The notes: generated from the sequence alone by a model not told the origin. 40,814 nucleotides of DNA from Plicaturopsis crispa FD-325 SS-3 (GCA_000827205.1 KN832589.1:1-40814), one strand, 5' to 3'; shown: positions 22,369 to 33,395, counted from the stretch's first letter. Numbers and translations are program-made.

Positions 22369-23096
22369 CTCCACTGAGTGCTCACAACCTTGGCCCTCGA
22401 CGACACGGCTGGTCCTCCACTTTTGGTTGCTCATCGATCCATGGCGCCGACTTCACTCGTTTCATGGGCCCTCTCACTTTCTCATCTCCAATTTGTGTTT
22501 GCTCCTTATTTTGTTTTGCGCGCACGGGCACTCTACGTACTTTTCTTCCTTGGGAGTCTCAGGATCTGAACCCACACGACCGGGGCCGCCCTGAAGCAGT
22601 GTGGCTCACTGAATTGTGACACGACAGTTGCCAAGGCGCTGTCCCCCTGCGAGCGTACGGGGTGCGAGTTGGGGTGTCCTGCTGTGGGATACTCAGCTGG
22701 CATCACATCGATCTTCGTTGGTTGACTTCGTCGTCGATGTAGCCCTCCGGAACGTGGCAGACGACTTGAGACGTAACCGCCCTGCCGTGAGAGTCGGTGG
22801 GTGCGAACCCCGGTCTCTCTGAATCCTCAATTGCCTCTTGGTCTTGGAGCGTTGAAACTTTGCCGTCAGTTTGACTTGCGTAGTTTATTTTTTTGTATTT
22901 TTTTTCTGTTCTATTTGGGCGCCCATCGGGCTGTTGTTTTGCGTCCCCCTCGGCTCGCCAGAACCGTATCAGAGGCACTCGGTCAGTATAAATGCGTTCT
23001 CGTCCGCATTTGTTGTCTGACCCTCTGTTCTCCTTTGTCCAGGTCGAGTTGTACGGCTCTCTTAGCGTGTATCGTGAAGACGACTGAACTTCATCG
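22369..23096 (+). other. Long leader exon or exons of the accessory gene
   Basis: This stretch lies between the third and fourth hairpin introns and has no long plus-strand frame with recognisable content. It may hold further introns that I cannot place. A B-box-like word (GGGTGCGAACCCC) near 22800 is not part of a convincing tRNA. Confidence 0.4.
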
Positions 23097-23285
23097 GTGA
23101 GAATTTGTTTTACTTGTTCGTCTACCCTCGCGCGATGGTGAACGGGCGCTGGACTTGGAGTCGCGCCCGGGAAGCTCGACTTGGAGTCGCTTCCGCCATG
23201 CTGCGACCTGGACTCGGAGTCGGTCGCAGCGCGAGCGCACTTCCCCTATAATCCAGTTCATCGTCCTGACCAGTCTTCCCCCCAG
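23097..23285 (+). promoter_or_regulatory. 5'-UTR intron with triple-hairpin array (plus leader, fourth)
   Basis: GTGAGAATTT donor and a CCCCCCAG acceptor two bases before the accessory gene's ATG. The array is at 23144-23228, with outer stems GGGCGC/GCGCCC, GGAAG/CTTCC and TGCGACC/GGTCGCA. Loops are TGG, TGG and a single base. Confidence 0.85.
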
Positions 23286-23287
23286 GA

Positions 23288-26200
23288 ATGGCCAAGTCGA
23301 AGTCCCGCAAGGCGTCCTCGCCTGCTTTACCTGCGGCTCGTCTAACCCGGGCTGCTGCTGCTGCTGTGGCGGCTGCAGAGGAGGCTGGTTCCGACATCCC
23401 GGAGGTGGCTAAGGGTGTAGGGAGGAAGCGGGGGGGCCGCAAACCTGTTGCGACACCTGCGAAGTCTGTCCCCGACATCGAGACGGAGCCTGCCGCCTCA
23501 GATGATGGGGAAGAAGAGCCAACTCCGGTCCCCAGAAAGAGCTCGCGCAAGAAGGGTGCGCAGGACGACACACGAGTCTCTCCACGACGACAAGCTGGTT
23601 CTAGGCGGAAGGGTCACTCGCGCGAAGATGAGGACGAGGAGATCCTAGAGGATGAAGAGGACATGGCCTCTGGTGAGGAGGACACACCCCGTCCTGCTCC
23701 TAGGAAGCGTGCGCGGACGAAGGCGCAAGAGGGTGAGAAGACCGATGAGGAGAACAGCCACCCCGCCGCCGCTCCGAGGCACACCAGTCCCTGTACCTGA
23801 ATTATAATACATCGTGGCTACGAGCACACACTACGTTACAATACATCAGGCAACCGCCTTATGGCAACGCATTATAATACATTCCGCCAGCCAAATGCCA
23901 GCCACTTTCAGCCACCTCAGCCACTCGAGCAATCCTGGTGAATCCCTCAGCCACAGCGACCCTCTAGCTTACTAATCATGCAATTTTTTCGGCTCACCGG
24001 CTTTGCACCTCTGCGCACGGACCTCCTTCCGCACCTCTGGCCTCGAAATTCCAGCCACATTCTCACATAGGGCATCAATTTTTTTTCGCATTTTTTTGCA
24101 TTTTTTCGTTGACTTGCCTCCTCTGTGTGTCATGGCCAGCAAATATATTTTATTTGTATCTATATTACTGAGAAACCCACGAAGGGGGTATACACGGAAA
24201 AGTAAGTGCGGGGGGGGAGGGGTGTGTGAAACGGCAAGCGCGTGGTGGAACGGCGGGCGCGGGGGCGTCGACACGGGGACGGCGAGAGCAGGGACGGCGA
24301 GCGCGACGAGCGCGGGGAGGACGTCCGCGGGGATCGTCTAGCGCGGGGAGGGCGAGCGCGTGGACGGCAGGCGCGTGGACGGCAGGCGCGGGGAGGGCGT
24401 CCGCGGGGATCGTCGAGTGCGGGGACGGCGAGTGCGTGGACGGCAGGCGCGGGGAAGGCGTCCGCGGAGATCGTCGAGCGCGGGGAGGGCGAGCGCGGGT
24501 ACGTCGAGCGCGGGGGCGTCGTTCGCCGCCCGGGTGCATCTGCCGCGTGGCACCCTGCTACGCTGGGCCTACGGTGCCAGCGTCAAACGGCGGGGCAAGG
24601 TGCCCGCCGCTCTCAGTGGGCCCCTCCCCCACTGCCCTGCCGTGTCGCTTGCCCACGGGACCAGCAGGGACGGCGTCGAATGACGGGCTCGAAGCCCGCC
24701 GTTCTCCGTCGTACCCGCTGCCCATGCCCTCCCTCCCTCCCTTCCCTCCCTCGTCTCCCCTGTGTTTCCCGGCTGACGGGCACGCGGCGCTCGTCGTTCG
24801 CTGCTGTCCACGACGGCGCGTGTTGCGGGCGCCCTGCGTCGCGGTGTTCGGTTTGGCGTGGTGGGAGCGTGCCGGGGCCGCTGCGGTCGTGGCGGTGGTG
24901 TGAGGGGCGCGGTGCGCCAGCACTTGGCGCGCGGCCTCCACCTACGCGATGCCGAGGTCAGGGGAGTGTGTTGAAGGTGGTGGGGAGGAAGAGGGGCGGG
25001 GGAGCGCGGAGGTGGGCGCGCGGAGGTGGGCGTCGTTGGGATACGCCGTGACGTGGCCGGGACGAGGGAGTGGGGTGGGGGTGGCGATGGCGGTGGGAAC
25101 TCCGAGAGCGGCCTGGTGGCTGCGGTGTGCGCGCTGCGCGTGAATGCGCGCGGGCGCGGTCGTTGTCAAGCGGTGGGCTGGCTGCAAGAGCGTTGTCAGC
25201 GCTGAAATAGCGGGTAAAAAAAGAAAAAAAGACTTACAAAAGAAATTTAACATACGAAAGACACCCCTCGCGAGAGTGCGAGGGGTGGGGCGTCGTTGTG
25301 GGCGAGCAGCGAGGCGGGGGAGGTAGACGACGACGACGAGGGAGAAAACGAACATCGACGACGCGTTCGTCGATTTCGAACTCCGATGGCCCGTGCGCTC
25401 GGACGCCGCAAATGCTTTCAGCAGCGTCCGCGCCCTTCAAATAAATTGCTTTAAATTCTGTAAATTCATAGCATGCTCGTATGTACTATTGAAACGTCCT
25501 CACAACGTGTCGAATATTTTGAATCCATAGGAGCAAGTGAATATAATGAAATGAGCTCGCTTACTGCTGATTTCAACCTCATTTTGTATATGGGCTTACA
25601 CCCCCTCATTATTTTATTCTGAGAAAATCATATTCGTGTTCCCAGACGTTGAAAACCCCGGGAACAAATTTACAGAGGGAGACGAGAGTGTGTGGCCAGT
25701 ACAGGAGCCTGCAAAGCTCAGAAACGCGCCATACAGCGCATTCCGGCTATTTCGGAGGTTCCGCGGTGCTCGCGTACAGTGAGCTCTGTGTATTTGCACT
25801 GACCCTAGCATTGCGCACACATTCTGTATGCTTCCCGTAAATTTAGTAGGGCTCATTGTACATACTTAGATGTCTATTCTAATTTTTTTTGGAGTAAACA
25901 AAGCCCTGGTTATTCGGGGTGAAATTGCCCAACTGTTGCAAACTGTTGCAAACTTTTGGCAGGGCTTTCTGTTACTGACACATAACCATCGGTCAGAAAA
26001 ATATGAAATTTGGTACACACTATCTACTGGTACATGTGAACGCCTTGCGAATTTTTCAGCTCTCAAAACGAGCCGGGGGATGCCCAGAAAAAGGTTCGGC
26101 GTCGTCGCGGCCAACATTCGGGTTTCGCCGGCGGACTTTGAATTTGGCCAACGCGTCGTTCGTGTTCGGTTTCCCTTTTCTCTTCCTCGTCGTTGTCGTC

Positions 26201-29200
26201 GTCGCAGCTCGTCGACACACGGCACGACGACGCCCCACCCCCTGCCTCCTCGCGGGGGGTGTTTTTAGTATTCCCTCTCGTTCTGTAAGTTTTTCTTTCT
26301 TTTTCAACCGCTACCTGCAACGCTAATCCACTTTTTTCCAGCCACGTCAGTCGAGCACAACCTCACCCTGTGCGTACAAGCCACCCACGTCCACCACCAC
26401 CACGGCAGCCCGGCACCGCGCTGGCCAGCGCTGTCGCGCACCCCGGCAACCCGCATAGCAACGCGCACCCAGCCTCGTCGCTACCCCCACCCCAGCCTCG
26501 TCACGCACCCCGGCGTCATCACGCACCCCGACGACTCGCTTAGCATCACCCAGGCTAGCGTCCGGTGGGCTCGAAACACCCCGCCCCGCTGTTCGCCCAC
26601 CGGGCGAATCCCATCCCATCCACATTCGCCATGTCCGCCCCATGTCCGCCGAGCATGGCGCGGCGCCCTGCCGCGCGCAGCGCTATGAGTCACCGGGGCC
26701 AGGCTAGCACAACGGTGGGGGAAGGGTAGAGAATGACGAGGAGCGGCCGCGCGGGTGCCCGTGCCCCTCGCGTGCGCCACGTCCACCTCCGTGCCCGTCG
26801 CCGTCTGCCCGCGCGCAGCCCCGCCTCACGTCCCTTCCCCCCACATCCCCTGTGCTCGCTGCCGGCGCGCTGAGCCTGGCGCGCATGCACGCCGGTGCCA
26901 GCGTCTCGCTTCACAAGCCACCAGCCCCCTCCCTCGCTGCCGCTGCACTCACGCGGGGCTCCGCAACGCTCCGCTCTGTCTGCATCGGCAGAATTTCGCG
27001 CATCAACGCGGGAGCGCTGCCCGCCACCCACGCGCTTCCGACGCGCATTTGACGGAGTGGGATGGAGGGAGCAAGGTGCCGCGACAGCCGCGGCTGGGCG
27101 CGTTCCGGCGTACGCGGGCCCCTGCCCCCTGCCCTCCACATTCAACCGTGCCCGCTGTGTCAGACCTAGGCACTACGGGTGCGCGCGATGGGGCTGAGCA
27201 GGGGTAGGCCGAGTATGCCGGTGTGCGTGCCCCCGCCCCTGCGCTCGTCACCCCGCATTCGACCGCGCCCGCTGTGCCAGACCCAGGCACTACGGACGCG
27301 TAAGATGCGGTCGAGCAGGTGCAGGGTGCATGCAGGGTGCCCGGGCTGGGTGCCCCCCCATTGCTTTTTTTCGCGATGATTTTAGGTTTGCTAGGCCTGC
27401 TTACGTAACCAAGACCACCGTAGCACGAATTCCCCATGTACTAGAATAGATTTTATAATTTTTCCTGCCCGATTTGTGCTCGAAACAGGGCAAAGTACTG
27501 GCAAATTTTTTTTTGGTGCCAATTTGAGTCTGCCCTAAGATGTCGGAATCAATAGTGGTAGGGGTCGAGAAAATCTACAGTGTCACGTGAGCCAGCCCAA
27601 GGCTTTCAGCTACCCGGCGAAATCTGGTAGGTCGCATTATAATGTGAACTTGGCAGGCATGGGCATTGCCCAATGTATTGTAATGCGGTGTGTGATCACA
27701 GCCAAGTACATTATAATAAATCTACAGGGACGCCTGCGAGGCAGGCTACTCGCTCGGTGGTTCGTGAGACCACCGACACCCCCACGGGTTTTAGAGAAGC
27801 TCGGAGGGCTGTTCACGGTTCGAAGGGCGTCCGCGGGAGGAAAAACAATGTGATAGTCGAAATCCCGGTATGTAAATCGTTGCGTCTCGAGGAATGCCAG
27901 TGAGCTGAACCGTTGTGTGTGTGTAGCCCAGCGCCTACTCGACACCCACCACGCGTGACCGGCGCTTTTTGGCCTCTGGTGCCAACGAATCTATATCAGG
28001 CGCGCTGCCTCCCTCGTCTCCGGTTGTTGGACCTGGCCCGAGCTCAGACGACGAGTTCCCTCACGTCGCAGAGCAGGGTGGCGAAGATCGCGCGGCCCAC
28101 GTACACCAGTCCTCGCCCATGTTCAACTTGAACATTGTTCAGCGCGCCAGGGCTCGAGCTCTCAAAGAAAAAAAGAAGCAAGGGGAGGATAGCTCGGGGG
28201 TGGATGCTCAGTCGCCGGCGGACGGAGAGGAGAGCGAGGACGATGAAGCCGGCAGCAACTACTCGCAAGGTGTGAAGGAACGGGCTGCAAAGGATCTCAA
28301 GGCATTGAAGAATGGGGACGAAGTATATCGCACTGAAGACGAAGACGCGGAGGACGAGGAGGAGTTTATCCAGGAGATTTCGAAGGCCCAGAACACGTAT
28401 CAAGGCAAAAGAACCATCGCCAACAAGTCGGTCGCGGACGATGGTAGCGAAGAACGCGCGGTGTCCCCGTCCCCGGCCAAAAAACGAGCAAGGAAGGGGA
28501 AACAGAAGGCCTCCACACCCGCGCATGCACCCCCCGACGACGACAATTTGGATCAAGACGAAGTCGAGCTGCTGGGTGACGCCGATAACGACGACGGTGA
28601 CTGGGAAAAAGTATCCGGCCCGCTGCCCAACGCTGCAAAGGAAGAGGCGCGTGAGCTCGGCCGCCAATTCAATCTTCAAGTCACGGCCCTCGCACGCAAA
28701 TACAGCAAGGGGAGGAAGTCGCTGATGAAGCATACGGGGGTCACCCTGCAGGAGACGCGTGCGGCGAATCCATTCAACAAGTATTGTACGTGGTACAAGC
28801 ACAAACATCCCATGGCGCCGGGTGGTACGTTCATAGCATCTCTTGTCTGCCGTGCATAACTGACTTATAATTGTTTCAGACGACGACAAGCGTTATAAGC
28901 AAGAAATCTGGGTCAAGTACCACGCCCTCATCGACGATCTCGACGAAAAGGGGCGGGAAGAGGCCTTGCGGCCCATACTACAGTGGGTCACCGATCTGCA
29001 GAACGGGAAGGTCGAAGGCATCGATGGTCGCAGGAGTGCGTCGTCGATGATGCAGGCTGGGATGGAGCAGCTCGAAGACTTGGTACGTTACACGTTTATG
29101 TGGCATGACACCGACTCACATAGGAGGATACAGTGCCGCGTGTACGAGACGCACGACATCACCATCCTCGGCGCAATCATCTCTAAAGGGCGCGACCCTG

Positions 29201-31072
29201 CCGCTCGTCAAATGTCGAAAATCTTCGGTACTGACCAGGCCGTGATCGAGTTGGTTGCGGCCAACAAAATCAATCTCAATCGCCTGTTGGATCGGGTGCA
29301 AAATTGCATCATGTGAGTACTTTGTGTTGACTGTCGCACCTCCTTGCTTATACGTTGCCTAAGCTGTCAAGACTACAGCATGGAGGGTGCAGAGCTGCCG
29401 CTTCCCAAAGACTGGGTTGTGGATAACGATCCACAGAAGGACAAGGGGAAAGGAAAAGACAAAGAGAAAGACAACGGCGACATGAAAAAGCGCGATTTGC
29501 TTCGAGGATCGGTCAAAGCTGACTTCCTCGAACTACTCCGTAAGCAATGTTGTTTCTTACCTTTGGGATCTCGCTAATTCATCGTCACAGAGGACTTCGT
29601 GCCAAGCCAGACGACAGTGCCTTGGATCTCCTGGGCGAACTTTGCATTTTTGCATCAGCTTGCCTTGCGGAACTATCCGCACGGGATCCCTGTCCTCGGG
29701 CAGGGATTCAATCTCAGGAACTTCACCACTATGCAGCTCGAGACGCTGAGGGACGCGTTGCATGCGGAGGGGGATGGGAAGCTCGAAGTGGTGAGGTGGG
29801 ACGAAGGTGCGTGCTCGCGTTGTTGAAGGCAGTAATCAAACTAATGAATGAATAGCCGACATAGCGTTGGCTACAAAGAAGGACAAGTCCCTGGGCCGCG
29901 TAGGTGTTGTCATTGATTGCAGAGGCAACAGCCTCCGCCGCGTCATCGATAGCAACTTGTTCACCAAATCTCGGGAGGACGCTGGGGAGGCAAAGTCCCA
30001 AGCAGGTGGCAAGAAACGGAGGAGTGGGGGGGACGATGCTGGGGACAGGCGTCCCGTCATGCCCTTGCCCCGCCGTGGTGGGGATGCAGACGGTAACCCA
30101 GCGCCGCTCAAGCGCAAACGGGTTGACGAGTTTGCTGCACCCCCGCGCAGCGCTGGCTCTGGCTCTGAGCCACAGCTGCACGCCGGAACCACAGCTCGAA
30201 GGCTGCTCGACTCTGCGCCGGATGCCACGCGTGGCCCTGCCAATGCGCCCGACCACCATCCTTCTCAAAATCGTCGGGACCAAGATGAGCGTCCCGCGCA
30301 TCGCATCGTTGCATCGCGCGACCGCCAGCCTCAGCGAGTTCAAGACTCAATGGGTCCTCCTCCCACCGATCGGCGCCGTGTTGCGGCGCCCAGTGTGCAG
30401 CCTCCCGCGCAACGCGTGCTGTCCGGCCCTGGAGTCCCGCCAGCGCCGCGTGGTGAAGAGGCAGTGCGGCCACGCACCGAGGTTTCCGTTCAAGGTGGCT
30501 CGCGACGGGTCATGGATATCGAAGCACGTCGCGAGCAGCGTCGAATTGCCCGCGAAAACATGGACGCCTTCATCGAGGATTTTGGCCGACCGTCTCCCCC
30601 TCCCCCTCCGGCTCGCCGTGCATTTGCCGTTAGGCAGAGAAGTGTTGGGCCTGCGGACAGCGATGCTGACCTCCCAGAGGGTCCGGCGGCTATGCGCCGC
30701 TCGGGTGGGTTTACAGACGCACACGGAAGATACTTCGTGCCCGCACCCGCACCTGTTCGACGGAGTGCGGGGGAATATGTGCAGCAGCAGCGTGACGCGG
30801 GTGCAAGCCGACGTCGAGTGTCGGCACCGTCGCGCCGCCCTAACTTGCACATCTCCGCGGAGGCTGGCCCTGGCCCTTCGTCTCTGGCAGGCGGCTCGAG
30901 GTCACGGTCACAGTCGGGTGGGCTGCAGCCCATACACGAGTACGAGCGTTATCGCCGCCGCGATGGGCCGTACGACGACGAAGATATCGATGACGACATG
31001 GAGCTTGCCCCCAACGTGCCGCGCCAGTGGGATTACATCGACGACGAGGACGATGATACTTACATGGACTAA
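23288..31072 (+). CDS. Large nuclear-type accessory protein of the KDZ element, interrupted by a transposon
   Basis: Outside the insertion, exons 23288-23781, 27744-27867, 27927-28824, 28880-29082, 29134-29312, 29379-29539, 29591-29806 and 29856-31072 add up to 1163 codons plus a stop with no frame break. The N-terminus has basic and acidic blocks with an AT-hook-like word (GVGRKRGGRKP) and acidic runs, then PAKKRARKGKQKAS, a likely nuclear signal. The middle domain has NPFNKYCTWYKHKHP, EIWVKYHALIDDL, HDITILGAIISKG and KINLNRLLDRVQNC. Another conserved-looking block follows (TTVPWISWANFAFLHQLAL, then GFNLRNFTTMQL). The last 400 residues are disordered, Arg/Pro-rich, with an acidic end. I recognise no enzyme fold; the middle part might be a DNA-binding domain. 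In this copy the insertion gives a stop after about 170 residues. Confidence 0.75.
23801..23895 (+). repeat. Subterminal repeats, left end of the 3955-bp insertion
   Basis: Three copies of TTATAATACAT or TTACAATACAT lie about 36 bases apart. Matching words occur in inverted orientation at 27635-27715 in the right end. They are likely part of the element's terminal recognition region. Confidence 0.75.
24231..24520 (+). repeat. GC-rich minisatellite inside the insertion
   Basis: Irregular repeats of GGCGAGCGCG, GTGGACGGCAGGCGC and GGGGATCGTCGAG-like words fill about 290 bases. Long open frames cross it in several frames on both strands, which is expected of such composition and is not taken as coding. 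Confidence 0.8.
25205..26325. repeat. Mirrored leader-like inverted repeat inside the insertion
   Basis: The arm at 25205-25420 (read on the minus strand) and the arm at 26140-26325 (plus strand) are diverged inverted copies. Both contain CGACGACGCCCCACCCC, a GGGGGGTGT- or GGGGTGT-like word and then a GTAAGTTT/GTAAGTCT donor followed by a pyrimidine run. Good acceptors follow (CTTGCAG near 25187, TTTTCCAG near 26340). The 700-bp centre is AT-richer. This resembles two divergent transcripts from one promoter, like the host element. Confidence 0.6.
26341..27320 (+). other. GC-rich body of the insertion with a duplicated unit
   Basis: Pro/Arg/Ala-rich frames are open on both strands but none shows a domain. 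A unit of about 63 bases with GCCCGCTGTGCCAGACC-like core occurs at 27139-27201 and again at 27256-27318, 117 bases apart. I see no transposase remnant. Confidence 0.6.
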
Positions 31073-32391
31073 TCGTTTGTTGCATAGTTTTGCCGAACAT
31101 TTTCTTGATATCCGTTCGTTGACCGTACTTGCTCTCTAATGTGTCTGGTGTTGCATATATATCTTGGGCTTGTGCTGCATGTTCTTACTCGTTGCTTGTG
31201 CTGTCTTTTCTCTTGGACTTCGAGCTTGCTGTCTCCCTTCATTGCCTTGGACTAGTTGTTTTCTTGGACATGCAGAATGTGTAGGACCTATGGTCTAGTA
31301 CTCACATGTCTGTTTCCTTTATGCCATGAAGTGTTGGTGTCATGCTAAGTAGTTGTGCTGAGTGGCTCAATGTCATGTTTAGAAAGGTACAGTTGCAAAC
31401 ACTACTTAACAGACTTTGTAGGTTGCTATTCATGTTCTGCCCAACAGTGTCCTATGGGCTGCCCATGGGACATTGTGGGCTATCCACTTGTGTTGTGGGC
31501 AGCCCAGTAAACATTATGGGCAGCCCACCTTAGCATATTTGGGCAGACCATGTAGGTTGTGGGCTGCCCACTATCTGCCCACCAGCTCAAATGTGGGCAG
31601 ATTACCTGTACAATGGGCTGCCCACAATGTCACTTTTGGGCTGTCCACTTGTGTTGTGGGCAGCCCATTAAACATTATGGGCAGCCCACCTTAGCATATT
31701 TGGGCAGACCATGTAGGTTGTGGGCTGCCCACAATGTCACTTTTGGGCGGACCACTTATGTTGTGGGCGGCCCAGTAAGCGTTATGGGCGGCCCACCTTA
31801 GCATATTGGGGCAGACCATCTAAGTTGTGGGCTGCCCACTATGTGCCCACCAACTGAAGTATGGACAGACCACCTGTACAATGGGCTGCCCACCACACAT
31901 TGTGGGCTGTCCACCATGTCATTTGTGGGCGGTCCACTTGCGTTATGGGCTGCCCAAAAAGCGTCATGGGCTGCCCACCTTAAGTAATTGGGACAAGAAA
32001 CTTGGGCTGTGGGCCGTCCACTAAATGTTTTGGGTAGCCCACCTTAGTAATGGTGGGAGACCACTTAAGTAGTGGGCTTCCCACAATTCCCCGCATAGGC
32101 TACCCACCATGTCAAACGTGGTATGAACAATCCGCCCACTCAACCATATGGACAGCCCACTTTATTGGATGTGGGCAGAGAATTTAGGCCGTGGGCAGCC
32201 CACTCAACATTGTGGGCGGCACACCTTAGAAGATGTGGGTAATCCTCCTGAGGTGTAGGCTGCCCACTCAACATTGTTGGACCGCAATCATACCAATTGT
32301 TCATAGGACAGCTGTTGTCCTTGGACCTGGTCAGGAAGAGACCGTGTCAGACTCACAAAGTTCTTGAGGTGCCGTTGAGTGAGCAGATTAA
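31073..32391. repeat. Right subterminal palindrome array
   Basis: The first 350 bases after the accessory gene stop hold its 3' region and no feature. From about 31430 to 32290 there are many TGGGCAGCCCA, TGGGCTGCCCA and TGGGCGGCCCA palindromes 20-35 bases apart, with larger repeats of about 190 bases (for example CACTTGTGTTGTGGGCAGCC at 31488 and 31645). It is the inverted counterpart of the left subterminal array. Confidence 0.85.
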
Positions 32392-33162
32392 AACAATGAA
32401 CCCCAACTATATGGAGCACATCTTTCCGATTCAATGTCGGAAATCCCAGTGCATTCAGCAACATACTGCACAGAACTCATTCCGGATCACCCTCAAGGGA
32501 ACAAATCAAAACAATGAACCCCAACTATATGGAGCACATCTTTGCGCCTCAATGTTGGAAATCCTAGTGCATCCAGTGAATCGCCTCCACCGCAACTCCC
32601 GGTACGTAGCACTGGCAGGGGTGAAACAGGCTGCAGCATTATCCTCAGCATCTGTGTCCGTGCCGTTGCATTGTTCAGCATCTGCATCCGCACCATTGAC
32701 ATTGATGACAGCATAGTAGCTAGGTACGAGGTTAGAGTCGTCCACCACGGCTGCGCGGTAGGTGTGGGCGAAAAGCTAGAGGCAGGGCCGGGTCCTAAAT
32801 GGACATGGTGATAACTGTGTGGCAACTGGATGCCAGGCTGTAATCATCCACTACAGACTGCACGGTAGGGGGGGGAAGGGCTAGAGGCAGGGCCTGGAGA
32901 AGAAGCAGTTTTGATGCAAAAGACCCCTGGCACCCTGTGGGCAGGTGGTCCTGTGGGCAGCTGTGAATGGGCACTGGGAAGCGCCCAGTGGGCAGGTGGG
33001 CATATAAAAATGTTCCCAAACCTGGGACACCCAGCCTAGTGGGAATGGGCACCAAAAACATGCCCATGACCACCCTGACCACAGCAGATTTTCAGCTATT
33101 AGATGGGTTATATCATGAGAATTATTACACCTAATAGATCATTATTTGGGGTGACTGAAGTG
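32392..33162 (-). repeat. Right terminal inverted repeat of KDZ element A
   Basis: Inverted copy of 11457-12237 ending at GGTGACTGAAGTG. It carries about two 118-bp units (32392-32575) where the left end has three. It has an extra stretch around 32700-32870 in which the CCCTGCCTCTAGC word is duplicated. Sequence to the right belongs to the second KDZ copy. Confidence 0.9.
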
Positions 33163-33395
33163 CCCACATACAGAATGACTCTTTTGGGTGGCCCACACAG
33201 GGCCTTGTCCCCCTGTGGGCCACCCATATAACATCAATTCATGGGCCTGTTCTCAACTTTTGTAAATGTTGACTAGTTGGAATGGGCCACCCTTTCCCAT
33301 GTTTTTGTCTAATTACATCAAACTTGTTTTTTGATCTTGCTTTATCATGATTCATCTAAGTACAAGTGTTCATATTGGAAAAAAGGCTACTCTCA

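Larger units (their letters stand above)
23782..27736. mobile_element. Non-autonomous DNA transposon inserted in the accessory gene (3955 bp)
   Basis: CGAGGCA occurs on both sides (23775-23781 and 27737-27743) as a 7-bp target duplication. The ends are imperfect inverted repeats over about 100 bases: CACCAGTCCCTGTA on the left against CAGGCGTCCCTGTA on the right. ATTATAATACAT-like words recur inside both ends. The body is mostly GC-rich repeats; no transposase is recognisable. Ends of the CA...TG type and a 7-8 bp duplication would fit a hAT-like element, but the family is not assigned. The identical duplication and intact flanking frame indicate a fairly recent event. Confidence 0.8.
11457..33162. 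mobile_element. KDZ DNA transposon, copy A, about 21.7 kb
   Basis: The two edges are inverted copies. CACTTCAGTCACCCC starts at 11457, and its reverse complement ends at 33162. The match continues inward for about 780 bases with small insertions and deletions. Between the ends lie inverted subterminal palindrome arrays, a CxC1-type KDZ transposase, a companion gene, a central divergent promoter and a plus-strand accessory gene. The transposase joins in frame through eight exons, so the copy may be able to move. The 8 bases outside each end (TATATCGC on the left, CCCACATA on the right) do not match, so a simple insertion with a target duplication is not supported. The left end lies in a host gene and the right end abuts the second KDZ copy. 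Confidence 0.85.

Noticed and set aside
22588-22830. tRNA or SINE in the long leader exon
   Set aside because: Only a weak B-box-like word; no matching A-box, stems or T-run terminator could be found.
24226-25051. Long open frames (over 200 codons) in the GC-rich part of the 3955-bp insertion
   Set aside because: Open in several frames on both strands at once, built of minisatellite words, with Gly/Arg/Ala-only composition and no domain.
29904-31139. A 411-codon plus-strand frame overlapping the end of the accessory gene
   Set aside because: Shadow of the frame starting at 29856, which joins in phase with the upstream exons and has the expected acidic end; the shadow has no link to other exons.
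31430-32290. CRISPR-like spacing of the short palindromes
   Set aside because: The genome is eukaryotic, spacers are themselves repeats, there are no cas genes, and the array is mirrored at the other transposon end.
11457-33162. LTR retroelement or Polinton-like element
   Set aside because: The ends are inverted and not direct; there is no reverse transcriptase, protein-primed polymerase or capsid signal. The core enzyme is a KDZ transposase.
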